Source of the DNA: Streptomyces sp. HUAS YS2
GTDB taxonomy: Bacteria > Actinomycetota > Actinomycetes > Streptomycetales > Streptomycetaceae
Direction: 5' to 3'
Assembly: GCF_033343995.1 (NCBI RefSeq)
Contig: NZ_CP137573.1
Span: 2,947,001 to 3,011,000 of the forward strand
DNA: 64,000 bases
Program-made: the position numbers and the translations under genes
The notes under the pieces: generated by a model
Seen by the model: only the letters and a program-made list of their open reading frames with translations
Databases searched by the model: none
What the model was told of the DNA's origin: nothing
Shown: positions 36,526-44,030 of the stretch, piece by piece
Position numbering within the stretch: the stretch's first letter is position 1
How the letters are laid out: the number at the start of each line of letters is the position of its first letter

Positions 36526-38018
36526 TTCGCAATCCATTTGAGGCCCAGGACATCTCCGGTGGGCGAGATGTCCAGGTCGTACGTGCCGTCCCGGGCCGAG
36601 TCCTTGGTCGACTGGAAGGGGTCGCGGAAATTCGCTCCCTTGAAAATACCGCCCTTGTGACCGTTCCTGTCCCAGGTGATGTACTTCGGGTTGCCCTTCT
36701 TGTTCTCCCAGATGGGCGCGCCGGTGGCGGACTTCTTGTTGGTCTTCTTGTAGCCCAGGTACTTGGCGATGTCGTCGGCCTGCTGGCGGGTGACCGGGTT
36801 GCAGTTGGCGTCGTTGTTGTGGACCAGGACCGGCGAGTCACCGGCCAGCACGTAGTACGTGTGGAGGTCGACGACGGTCAGGTCGTGAGTGGTCTGCCGC
36901 CGGGTGAAGCGGTCGACCTTCGAGACGGGCAGGGTGGCGCCGGACGCCAGCAGGAGCACGTCCCCGGACTCGATCTCGCCGGCCTCCGCCCAGCGGCGCT
37001 CGTCGGTCAGCCAGAACGGGTGCGTGTCGGTCGCCGTGACGGTGCCCGCCGCGGTCGTGAGGCGCGTGAAGTCCTTGTCGTCGTAAGTGGTGATCGTGCG
37101 GCCCACGGTACGCAGGGTGGTGAGGCCGGTCTCCGGGTCAGTGGCGAGGACCTCGTCGCCGAGGCGGACGGACTCGATCGGGACGGACAGGCCGCCGGGG
37201 ACGAGGACCCGGGTGCCGGGCGGGAAGCTGTGCCGGATCGGGCACTTGGTCGGCTTCTTCTCGTCGGGCTTGTCCTTCTTCTCGCCGTCGACCTTCTTCT
37301 TGGCGTCGTCGAGTTTCTTCTCGGCGTCCTTGACCTTCTTGCGGTTCTTGATCAGGTCCTTGATGCCGTCGTAGAGATCACCGCCGTGCTTCTTCAGCTT
37401 CCCGATCAGTTCGGCGGCCTTCTTCCACTTCCACGGCGCCCCGTACTTCGCCGCGAGCTTGCCGACCGCGCCACCGATGAGGCTCAAGAGGATGTTGACC
37501 AGCGTCTCCGTGCAGGCGCCCATGTCACCCTTGGTGATGCAGTCCAGGGCATCCGTGATCCCCAGCTCGTCGGCCAGGATCTTCGCCAGCTCCTTCGCCG
37601 CGTCGATCGCCTTGTCACCCGCGGACTTCTCCGCGTCCTTCGCGTCCTGGAGCTCCTTGACCGCGTTCTCGTAGTCGATCTGCGCCTGCGACTTCGGCTG
37701 ATCACCGCCACCCTCGTCGACCGGCTGCTCGCCCTCGTCGTTCGGGCCCTCCGCCTGGTCGTCCGTACCGCCGTCGCCGCAGTTGTCGCCGCCGGTCACC
37801 TTGCAGACGGACGTCTTCAACGAACCAGCCAGCTCAGGGCCCATGTTCGTCGCGAACAGCGCACCCACGATCGCGGCGACGATCACGATCAGACCGACGT
37901 ACTCCAACGCCCCCTGCCCCGACTGCGCCCTGCGCAGTCCCAGCAGCCGCCCCCTCGTACGCGGCATCAGCACACGAACACGACGCCGGACCCTGCGGAC
38001 ACCCCGAGACAACGACAT
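36522..38018 (-). CDS. Pilin-toxin 1: Flp-prepilin N-terminus + Hint + Ntox21-like C-terminal toxin
   Basis: A 498-residue protein. Residues 1-34 are a basic leader ending SG; 35-77 are a mature Flp-like pilin (QGALEYVG..., Glu at +5, then hydrophobic helix). Two Cys (SVCKVTGGDNC), an acidic linker and a Lys/Ala/Asp coiled coil follow. Next come a pre-toxin segment (GDMGACTETLVN..., KYGAPWKWKKAAELIGKL), a Hint autoprocessing domain (about 290-425; HSFPPGTRVLV, THPFW, SPVLVHN) and a C-terminal about 100-residue tip. The tip has GYKKTN, NPKYITWDRNGHKGG and STKDSARDGTYD, resembling the Ntox21-type CdiA toxin family, probably a nuclease. ATG 38018 is supported by conservation of the 34-residue leader with the true pilin. 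Immunity gene overlaps downstream. Confidence 0.85.
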   Translation of the reverse strand: MSLSRGVRRVRRRVRVLMPRTRGRLLGLRRAQSGQGALEYVGLIVIVAAIVGALFATNMGPELAGSLKTSVCKVTGGDNCGDGGTDDQAEGPNDEGEQPVDEGGGDQPKSQAQIDYENAVKELQDAKDAEKSAGDKAIDAAKELAKILADELGITDALDCITKGDMGACTETLVNILLSLIGGAVGKLAAKYGAPWKWKKAAELIGKLKKHGGDLYDGIKDLIKNRKKVKDAEKKLDDAKKKVDGEKKDKPDEKKPTKCPIRHSFPPGTRVLVPGGLSVPIESVRLGDEVLATDPETGLTTLRTVGRTITTYDDKDFTRLTTAAGTVTATDTHPFWLTDERRWAEAGEIESGDVLLLASGATLPVSKVDRFTRRQTTHDLTVVDLHTYYVLAGDSPVLVHNNDANCNPVTRQQADDIAKYLGYKKTNKKSATGAPIWENKKGNPKYITWDRNGHKGGIFKGANFRDPFQSTKDSARDGTYDLDISPTGDVLGLKWIAK

Positions 38019-38025
38019 GGGCGCC

Positions 38026-38083
38026 AGGCTACGGACAACTCCTCTGACAATCATGGGCCCGAGGGCCCAAACGGGGCTCAACT
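38026..38083 (-). promoter_or_regulatory. GGGCCC-type promoter of pilin-toxin 1
   Basis: Boxes on the minus strand: GTTGAGCCC (38082-38074), then TTGGGCCCTCGGGCCCATG (38070-38052), 20 nt, TAGCCT (38031-38026) and 7 nt to ATG 38018. There is no ribosome site, so the mRNA is likely leaderless. Confidence 0.75.
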
Positions 38084-38106
38084 TGCAATATTTGGAACGG
38101 CGTTGC

Positions 38107-38988
38107 TCAGCGCGGCTGCGGCCAGGGCACCCGGCGGGGCCGCCGCTGCCACCACCAGCCACGGTCCCGCACCGCGGTGCCGGACTTGGTCACCCGGCCG
38201 AGGAACTCCCCGCCGTCGTCGCTGCTGTGCGCACGGAACACCTCGTCGAGCGCGTCCGCGGCCCGGGCGAACGGCTCCTCCAGAGCCGGCGGCGCGTCGG
38301 CCAGCCGCCTGGCCAGCGAGTCCCGCGTCCGCAGGTCCTCCAGGTACGACTCCTCGGGGTACCGCCCGGTCGGCCCCCAGTCGCCCGCCATGCGCCGGAC
38401 CAGCCGCTCCCAGCCGATCAGCGTCTCCCGTGCCCGGTTGGCCCGGCTCTGCGCCGGCGCGATCGCGTCGGGGTCCGTCTCGGCGGCGAACGCGGTGGTG
38501 ACGGGGAGGTCGATCGGCTCGGACCAGTACACCTCCGGCAGCAGGTGCACCCGCGCTCCCGGCAGGTCGGGGACAGGGTCCTCGACCGCGTCCACCGTGA
38601 ACAGGAAGTCCGGTTCCTCGGGGTCGTCGACGCGCGCGCGGACGACCCGACCGTCGGCGAGGCAGGCCATGTATGCGGAGGGGTTGGGCATGTCATCGGC
38701 CGAGTGGAGAACGGTGCCGCCGATCACGGCGGCGAGGCGCAGGGCGGCGGTCGCCGGGTCGGGCGGGTTCGGCACGGCGCCGGAGATCCACACGTCCCAG
38801 TACAGCGCCACGTCGCCGCGCCGCACCTCGTACCCGCAGAGCACGGGCGCGTCCCAGCGACGCCCCTCCAGGTCGCCGTCCAGATCCGCGACGTCCACGT
38901 CTGCCACGGGCACGCCCACCACGTCGGCGAGCGCCCGCGCCATCTCCTCGGGCACGGGCCCGCGCACCGTCCAGAAGTCGTACTGCAC
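38107..38988 (-). CDS. Uncharacterised protein in the immunity island
   Basis: A 293-residue cytosolic acidic protein without signal or membrane segments, starting GTG 38988 with AGGAGG 6 nt upstream. I do not recognise the family. Composition (Asp/Glu/Val-rich, DVDVADLDGDLEG) and position between an immunity cluster and the next toxin promoter suggest an additional immunity protein. Its C-terminus turns basic and Trp/Arg-rich (GWWWQRRPRRVPWPQ). It could protect against toxins of other strains (orphan immunity) or be unrelated. Confidence 0.5.
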   Translation of the reverse strand: MQYDFWTVRGPVPEEMARALADVVGVPVADVDVADLDGDLEGRRWDAPVLCGYEVRRGDVALYWDVWISGAVPNPPDPATAALRLAAVIGGTVLHSADDMPNPSAYMACLADGRVVRARVDDPEEPDFLFTVDAVEDPVPDLPGARVHLLPEVYWSEPIDLPVTTAFAAETDPDAIAPAQSRANRARETLIGWERLVRRMAGDWGPTGRYPEESYLEDLRTRDSLARRLADAPPALEEPFARAADALDEVFRAHSSDDGGEFLGRVTKSGTAVRDRGWWWQRRPRRVPWPQPR

Positions 38989-39005
38989 CGGGACCTCCTG
39001 TCCGG

Positions 39006-39245
39006 TCAGACCGCTTCGCGTCCCAGCAGGTACGTGGCGCCTGCCGGGTCCGTCTTCACGGCGAAGCGGCGGGAGAGCGTCTCCAGTGCCGCGTCGGGCA
39101 CGTCGAAGAGGTCACCGTCCCCCAGCCGCTCCAGCTCCAGCAGGGCACACGCCTCGTCGTCCCCGAGGCCGGGGAGCTCGTGCCGGCTCCGGAACTCCTC
39201 CGACTCGCGGCCGAACTCTTCCAGCACCCACCGCACTCGGCTCAA
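39006..39245 (-). CDS. Small acidic immunity-like protein
   Basis: A 79-residue protein. The probable start is TTG 39245 (AGGCAGG 4 nt upstream); GTG 39236 is an alternative. Sequence such as WVLEEFGRESEEFRSRHELPGLGDDEAC and DVPDAALETLS weakly resembles small actinobacterial proteins of the DUF7683 kind (ELPGL motif). It lies in the string of genes after pilin-toxin 2, 24 nt past the preceding immunity-like gene. Function unknown; immunity is inferred from position only. Confidence 0.5.
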   Translation of the reverse strand: MSRVRWVLEEFGRESEEFRSRHELPGLGDDEACALLELERLGDGDLFDVPDAALETLSRRFAVKTDPAGATYLLGREAV

Positions 39246-39269
39246 CTCGCCTGCCTCGTACCGACGGTG

Positions 39270-39650
39270 TCAGGAAAGACGGCCGGCGGCGCGGCGGAGA
39301 CCCGCCGCGAACCCGGCGGCGTTCTCGCGGAAGTGACCCACCTGCTCCATGAAGGAGAGCTCGGACGGGACGAGGACCACGAGGGTCGTGAGCATCGCGT
39401 GCACCGCGTGCAACTGCCCTGGGGTGACGACGACCGGAACGAACCCCTCGTCGTCCGCCGGGCCGGCGGACGCCAGCAGCGCCGGGAGATCCGCGCCGCC
39501 CGGCCCGAGCGCCAGGTCGCGGCCCGGCCCTCCGGGGACGAGCGCGAGGAACGCGTGCGCCGACCGGTGCAGCAGGTCGTACTGCGCCGCGGTCAGGCGC
39601 AGCGTCCCTCCGCTCCCGTGCGGGGCACTCTCGATGCGGACCCGGTTCAC
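39270..39650 (-). CDS. Immunity-like protein 2b, paralogue of its upstream neighbour
   Basis: A 126-residue cytosolic protein starting GTG 39650, which overlaps the previous stop (GTGA). It aligns with the 129-residue product just upstream: both have DLLHR/HLLRR near residue 25, an L-[AV]-LGP segment, a GQLHAVHAMLTTL/DEVRGLYGMLLTV helix and end with VGHFRE followed by a Leu/Ala helix. The two are therefore a tandem duplication. Family not recognised; immunity to pilin-toxin 2 or a variant is inferred. Confidence 0.6.
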   Translation of the reverse strand: MNRVRIESAPHGSGGTLRLTAAQYDLLHRSAHAFLALVPGGPGRDLALGPGGADLPALLASAGPADDEGFVPVVVTPGQLHAVHAMLTTLVVLVPSELSFMEQVGHFRENAAGFAAGLRRAAGRLS

Positions 39651-40036
39651 GCGCTCCCCCTGAGGGCCCAGACGAGAAGTCCCGCAAGCTGTCGCACGGT
39701 CTCCCGGAAGTGACCGACCCGCTTCACGAAGTCCTCCTCCGACGCCGGCCAGAAGGTCGCCACGGTGAGCAGCATCCCGTACAGCCCGCGGACCTCGTCG
39801 AAGGTGAGCGGAAGCGGACCGGGGACCACGTCCGCGTAGTTCCGCTCCACCTGGAGCGCGGCTTCGAGGCCCGCCCGGTCCGGGCCCAGGACCAGCGCCC
39901 GTGCGACCGGGTCCCGCTCCTCACCGAGGTACGTGACCAGGGCCCGGCGCAGCAGGTGGAACTGCTCCTCGTCCACGGCGAACACATGGCGGCCGCCGTC
40001 GGGGGTCTCCCGCCGCGCTTCCAGCTCGGGCCTCAT
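39647..40036 (-). CDS. Probable immunity protein for pilin-toxin 2 (2a)
   Basis: A 129-residue acidic cytosolic protein. ATG 40036 shares its A with the toxin stop (TGATG), so translation is coupled. Start MRPELEARRE, later FHLLRRALVTYLGEERDP and KRVGHFRETVRQLAGLL. It is paralogous to the next gene, and its first ten residues match the short ORF at 44031-44120 downstream of the HEAT gene. I do not know the fold. Location directly after the toxin is the main reason to call it the cognate immunity gene. Confidence 0.65.
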   Translation of the reverse strand: MRPELEARRETPDGGRHVFAVDEEQFHLLRRALVTYLGEERDPVARALVLGPDRAGLEAALQVERNYADVVPGPLPLTFDEVRGLYGMLLTVATFWPASEEDFVKRVGHFRETVRQLAGLLVWALRGSA

Positions 40037-41694
40037 CAATTGCGCAGGGCTCCCGGGGTGTACAGACGGTTGAACTCGTCCTCGGACATCTTGTAGCCGT
40101 GGATCATCGTGCCGTTCTTGATGATCACGCAGCCGCGGTCCTTATCGTAGAGAACGTCCGCCTGCGACGTGGGACGGCTCGGGTCCGGCGGCCGCGCGTC
40201 ATGGTGGGTGAACTGCTTGTTCTTGAAGGACGCGAAGTAATCCGCCATCTTCGTCGGGTCTCCGTTGGTGCCCGGGATGATGTGGTCGTCGGCGTTCTTC
40301 AGGCGCTTGGCCTTGGCCTCGGGGGTCTCGTTCGGCGGCGCCTGGTCCTTGGACTTGATGCGCTGCACGTTGTAGTCGACGCCGTCGGCGATGTCGGTGC
40401 CGTGCGCCTTCCTGATCTTCTCGTGCGCGTCGTCGGTGATCCCGTAGTTGGGGTCGTCGTCGTAGTCCGGGTTGTCGCACGGGTCGTTGTTGTGGACGAG
40501 GGCGAACCGCGTCCCCATGCCGACGTAGTACGAGTGGACGTCGTTGACGGTCAGGTCGTGCGTGGTCTGCCGCTGGGTGTACCGCTCGACGGACCGCACG
40601 GTGAGGGTGTCGCCGGACGCCTGCCGAAGGAGGTCCCCCGCCTCGATGTCGCCGGCGTCGGCCCAGCGCTTCTCGTCGACCAGCCAGAACGGGTGCGTGT
40701 CCGTGGCGGTGACCGTTCCGGCGCTGGTCGTGAGCCGGGTGAAGTCCTTGTCGTCGTAGGTGGTGAAGATGCGGCTGACCGTGCGCAGGCTCGTCAGACC
40801 CGTGACCGGGTCGGTCGCGAGGACCTCGTCACCGAGGCGGACGGACTCGATCGGGACGGACAGGCCACCGGCGACGAGGACCCGGGTGCCCGGCAGGAAG
40901 CTGTGGCCGACCGGGCAGTCCGTGGGCTTGTCGTCCGGCTTCTTCTCGTCGGGCTTGTTCTTCTCGCCGTCGACCTTCGCCTTCGCGTCGTCGACTTTCT
41001 TCTGGGCGTCCTTGACCCTCTTACGGTTCTTGATCAGGTCCGTGATGCCGTCGTAGAGGTCGCCACCGTGCTTCTTCAGCTTGCCGATGAGTTCGGCGGC
41101 CTTCTTCCACTTCCACGGCGCGCCGTACTTGGCGGCGAGCTTGCCGATCGCGCCACCGATCAGGCTGGTGAGGATGTTGATGAGCGTTTCGGTGCAGGCG
41201 CCCATGTCGCCCTTGGTGATGCAGTTGAACGCGTCCGTGATGCCGAGCTCCTCGGCCAGGATCTTCGCGAGTTCCTTGGCGGCGTCCTTCGCCTTGTCGC
41301 CCGCGGACTTCTCGTCGTTCTGCGCGTCCTGGAGTTCCTTGAGCGCGTTGTCGTAGTCGATCTGCGCCTGCGACTTGGGCTGATCGTTGCCGTCGCCTGC
41401 CGGCTGGTCGCCCTTGCCGTCGGGACCGGCCGCCTGATCGCCCGCACCGCCACCGCAGTTGTCGCCGCCCGTGACCTTGCAGACGGAGGTCTTCAGCGAA
41501 CCCGCCAGCTCCGGGCCCATGTTCGTCGCCAGCAGCGCGCCCACGATCGCCACCACGATCACGATCAGACCCACGTACTCCAAGGCGCCCTGACCGGACT
41601 GCGACTTCCGCAACCCCAGCAGACGACCCTTCGTACGCGGCATCAGCGCGCGCAACCGGCGCCGGACCGTGTAGGTACCCCGTGACAGCGACAT
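40036..41694 (-). CDS. Pilin-toxin 2: Flp-prepilin N-terminus + Hint + unknown toxin tip
   Basis: A 552-residue protein with the same plan as pilin-toxin 1: 34-residue leader (MSLSRGTYTVRRRLRALM...), QGALEYVGLIV pilin helix, SVCKVTGGDNC, coiled coil and pre-toxin region. A Hint domain follows (HSFLPGTRVLV, THPFW, FALVHN). The tip of about 150 residues is different: DDAHEKIRKAHGTD, ADDHIIPGTNG, FTHHDARPPD, DVLYDKDRGCVIIKNG. I do not recognise it; several His, Asp and Lys could form a nuclease site. The N-terminal part is diverged from copies 1 and 3. ATG 41694 lies 7 nt after TAACGT. Two paralogous immunity-like genes follow. Confidence 0.82.
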   Translation of the reverse strand: MSLSRGTYTVRRRLRALMPRTKGRLLGLRKSQSGQGALEYVGLIVIVVAIVGALLATNMGPELAGSLKTSVCKVTGGDNCGGGAGDQAAGPDGKGDQPAGDGNDQPKSQAQIDYDNALKELQDAQNDEKSAGDKAKDAAKELAKILAEELGITDAFNCITKGDMGACTETLINILTSLIGGAIGKLAAKYGAPWKWKKAAELIGKLKKHGGDLYDGITDLIKNRKRVKDAQKKVDDAKAKVDGEKNKPDEKKPDDKPTDCPVGHSFLPGTRVLVAGGLSVPIESVRLGDEVLATDPVTGLTSLRTVSRIFTTYDDKDFTRLTTSAGTVTATDTHPFWLVDEKRWADAGDIEAGDLLRQASGDTLTVRSVERYTQRQTTHDLTVNDVHSYYVGMGTRFALVHNNDPCDNPDYDDDPNYGITDDAHEKIRKAHGTDIADGVDYNVQRIKSKDQAPPNETPEAKAKRLKNADDHIIPGTNGDPTKMADYFASFKNKQFTHHDARPPDPSRPTSQADVLYDKDRGCVIIKNGTMIHGYKMSEDEFNRLYTPGALRN

Positions 41695-41701
41695 GGGCCC
41701 G

Positions 41702-41759
41702 ACGTTACGCACGACACCCGGGCGAATCATGGGCCCAGAGACCCATCTTGGCCCCAACT
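41702..41759 (-). promoter_or_regulatory. GGGCCC-type promoter of pilin-toxin 2
   Basis: Minus-strand boxes: GTTGGGGCC (41758-41750), TGGGTCTCTGGGCCCA (41745-41730), then 20 nt after GGGCCCATG, TAACGT (41707-41702) and 7 nt to the ATG. The second box is an imperfect half (GGGTCT). Confidence 0.75.
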
Positions 41760-41826
41760 CTTGGCGGGAATGCCTGAGTCGAGCGGGTCCATGGGTACAG
41801 GCTCGAACTCTCCAGGACCCGACGCG

Positions 41827-42432
41827 TCAGCTGAGGGCCACGCTCTCCCACCAGCTCTGTTCGACCGGTGACCGGACCTTCGCCTGGGGGTCGATCCCCA
41901 CCGACCACTCGGCGAATCGTTCCAGGCACCACCAGTACGTCTCGTCGTCCTCGTCCTCCAGCGGCCCGATGATGTCCAGGGCGCGCCACCAACGCCAGGA
42001 GCACTCGACGAACGCCGCCACCGATGTGTTCACCAGGGCGGTCGCCGCGCTGGTTCGGTTACGGATCGCGCACACCGACCCCTCGCCCCGGACGACGCCG
42101 TACGTCAGCCAGTCGCTCGCAGCCAGCCGGTAGGCGCTCAGGCCCACGCCGCGGTGGTGCTCCGGGTCGAAGGGGCCGCCGGTCGGGACCGAAAGATCGA
42201 GCTGCGGCAGGAGTTCGCTCTGGAAGTCGGCCGACGGCAGGTGCGACGGCAGCTCCCCGTCCTCGTTCAGGAGCGGAAGGCCCCAGCGCATCAGCGCCTC
42301 GACGTCCCGCGCCGGCAGGTCCCACCGGCGCGCGACGTCCGTCGGACGGGCGACGGGCGGCGGCGGAACGGCGACGCCGTCCATGTCGCGGGCGAGCAGC
42401 TCTTCCAGGTCCCGCTGTGCCTGCTTGTCCAT
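41827..42432 (-). CDS. SUKH-like immunity protein for pilin-toxin 3
   Basis: A 201-residue cytosolic protein. ATG 42432 with GGAG 5 nt upstream; an in-frame upstream start lacks a site. The middle (GLSAYRLAASDWLTYGVVRGEGSVCAIRN) followed by a short linker and ALVNTSVAAFVECSWRWW fits the SUKH-4-type pattern of strand-rich body then VNSS-like AF helix. SUKH proteins are the commonest immunity superfamily for nuclease and deaminase toxins. It starts 50 nt after the deaminase-toxin stop. Family membership is by eye and moderate. Confidence 0.6.
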   Translation of the reverse strand: MDKQAQRDLEELLARDMDGVAVPPPPVARPTDVARRWDLPARDVEALMRWGLPLLNEDGELPSHLPSADFQSELLPQLDLSVPTGGPFDPEHHRGVGLSAYRLAASDWLTYGVVRGEGSVCAIRNRTSAATALVNTSVAAFVECSWRWWRALDIIGPLEDEDDETYWWCLERFAEWSVGIDPQAKVRSPVEQSWWESVALS

Positions 42433-42481
42433 GTCGCTCCTGACCTCCGCGGACGTCGCGTGCGGCAGCATACGCGGCGCG

Positions 42482-43948
42482 CTACTTGACGATCTTGAAC
42501 CCCGGCAGGCCGTCCGGCTTCTTGTGCTTGTTCCGCGCCCCCTCCAGGGCCTGCTTGTCCCGCGCGGCGTTGGCCGCGGCGGAAATGCCAGGCCTCGGGG
42601 TGAGGCTCCACGACACGTTGCCCTTCACGTTGGGCCAGTCCCGCCACACGAGCGCCGAGCAGTCGTGGGACAGGCTGGTGCACGGGGCGCGCTCGCTGTA
42701 CATCTCCTTCACTGCCGACCGGGGGATGTTGTTCGCCTTGAGGTAGTCGTCGAGGACTTCCTCGGAGTGGCGGCTCTTCTTCCCGGGCGCCACCTTGCCC
42801 TCGCTGGCCGCGGCGATGTACTCGACCTTGCCGTTGTGCTCGATCTTGATGACGGCCACGTTGCGGCCGAGCGGCACCTTGTCCGCGATGCGCGCCGCCA
42901 TGGCCATGGCGGCCATCTCGGTGGAGTCGAGGTCGACTTCCTCGCCGCAGTTGCCCTTGCCCGTCTCGGACGGGAGAGTGACCAGCCGGCCTCGGACGAG
43001 GCTCGCGGTCGTGGTCGCAGTCGTGGTCGCAGTCGTGGTCGCGACGGCGGACACCGCGGTGACGACACCACCGGACGGACGCTCGACCGCTGCCGCAGCC
43101 ACACCCACGACGCCGCCGCGGAAGCCCTGCGGGCCGGCGTTCGAGCCCGCGTTGACGAGGCAGCGCTTGCGCTTCTCGTCGGGCTTCTTCTCGTCGGGCT
43201 TGTCCTTCTTCTCGCCGTCGACCTTCTTCTTGGCGTCGTCGAGTTTCTTCTCGGCGTCCTTGACCTTCTTGCGGTTCTTGATCAGGTCCTTGATGCCGTC
43301 GTAGAGATCACCGCCGTGCTTCTTCAGCTTCCCGATCAGTTCGGCGGCCTTCTTCCACTTCCACGGCGCCCCGTACTTCGCCGCGAGCTTGCCGACCGCG
43401 CCACCGATGAGGCTCAGCAGGATGTTGACCAGCGTCTCCGTGCAGGCGCCCATGTCACCCTTGGTGATGCAGTCCAGGGCATCCGTGATCCCCAGCTCGT
43501 CGGCCAGGATCTTCGCCAGCTCCTTCGCCGCGTCGATCGCCTTGTCACCCGCGGACTTCTCCGCGTCCTTCGCGTCCTGGAGCTCCTTGACCGCGTTCTC
43601 GTAGTCGATCTGCGCCTGCGACTTCGGCTGATCACCGCCACCCTCGTCGACCGGCTGCTCGCCCTCGTCGTTCGGGCCCTCCGCCTGGTCGTCCGTACCG
43701 CCGTCGCCGCAGTTGTCGCCGCCGGTCACCTTGCAGACGGACGTCTTCAACGAACCAGCCAGCTCAGGGCCCATGTTCGTCGCGAACAGCGCACCCACGA
43801 TCGCGGCGACGATCACGATCAGACCGACGTACTCCAACGCCCCCTGCCCCGACTGCGCCCTGCGCAGTCCCAGCAGCCGCCCCCTCGTACGCGGCATCAG
43901 CACACGAACACGACGCCGGACCCTGCGGACACCCAGTAAGAGCGACAT
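42482..43948 (-). CDS. Pilin-toxin 3: Flp-prepilin N-terminus + deaminase-like tip, no Hint
   Basis: A 488-residue protein. Residues 1-34 leader, then the same pilin helix, Cys pair, coiled coil and pre-toxin as copy 1, nearly identical at DNA level. Instead of a Hint domain it passes through a Gly/Ala/Val/Thr-rich linker (VATTTATTTATTTAS, encoded by a 12-bp repeat) into a deaminase-like domain. The motifs are SRHSEEVL (zinc-ligand His and catalytic Glu) and APCTSLSHDC (two zinc Cys). This is the polymorphic-toxin nucleic-acid/nucleotide deaminase pattern (YwqJ-like). ATG 43948 lies 7 nt after TAGCGT. The SUKH-like gene follows. Confidence 0.85.
   Translation of the reverse strand: MSLLLGVRRVRRRVRVLMPRTRGRLLGLRRAQSGQGALEYVGLIVIVAAIVGALFATNMGPELAGSLKTSVCKVTGGDNCGDGGTDDQAEGPNDEGEQPVDEGGGDQPKSQAQIDYENAVKELQDAKDAEKSAGDKAIDAAKELAKILADELGITDALDCITKGDMGACTETLVNILLSLIGGAVGKLAAKYGAPWKWKKAAELIGKLKKHGGDLYDGIKDLIKNRKKVKDAEKKLDDAKKKVDGEKKDKPDEKKPDEKRKRCLVNAGSNAGPQGFRGGVVGVAAAAVERPSGGVVTAVSAVATTTATTTATTTASLVRGRLVTLPSETGKGNCGEEVDLDSTEMAAMAMAARIADKVPLGRNVAVIKIEHNGKVEYIAAASEGKVAPGKKSRHSEEVLDDYLKANNIPRSAVKEMYSERAPCTSLSHDCSALVWRDWPNVKGNVSWSLTPRPGISAAANAARDKQALEGARNKHKKPDGLPGFKIVK
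43005..43043. repeat. 12-bp tandem repeat in the pilin-toxin 3 linker
   Basis: GTGGTCGCAGTC recurs at 43011-43022 and 43023-43034 with partial copies on both sides, encoding alternating Ala/Thr. It lies at the junction between the conserved module and the variable toxin tip. Confidence 0.8.
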
Positions 43949-43955
43949 GTACCCG

Positions 43956-44014
43956 ACGCTACGGCACGACACGCCCGACATTCATGGGCCCAGAGACCCA
44001 AAGTGGGACTCAAC
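43956..44014 (-). promoter_or_regulatory. GGGCCC-type promoter of pilin-toxin 3
   Basis: Minus-strand boxes: GTTGAGTCC (44014-44006), TGGGTCTCTGGGCCCA (44000-43985), 21 nt after GGGCCCATG, TAGCGT (43961-43956) and 7 nt to ATG 43948. Confidence 0.75.
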
Positions 44015-44030
44015 TCCTCGCTGGTCGCCG

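Noticed and set aside
42795..43304. Plus-strand ORF opposite pilin-toxin 3
   Set aside because: Shadow of the toxin gene; composition follows the complement of its codons and no ribosome site is present.
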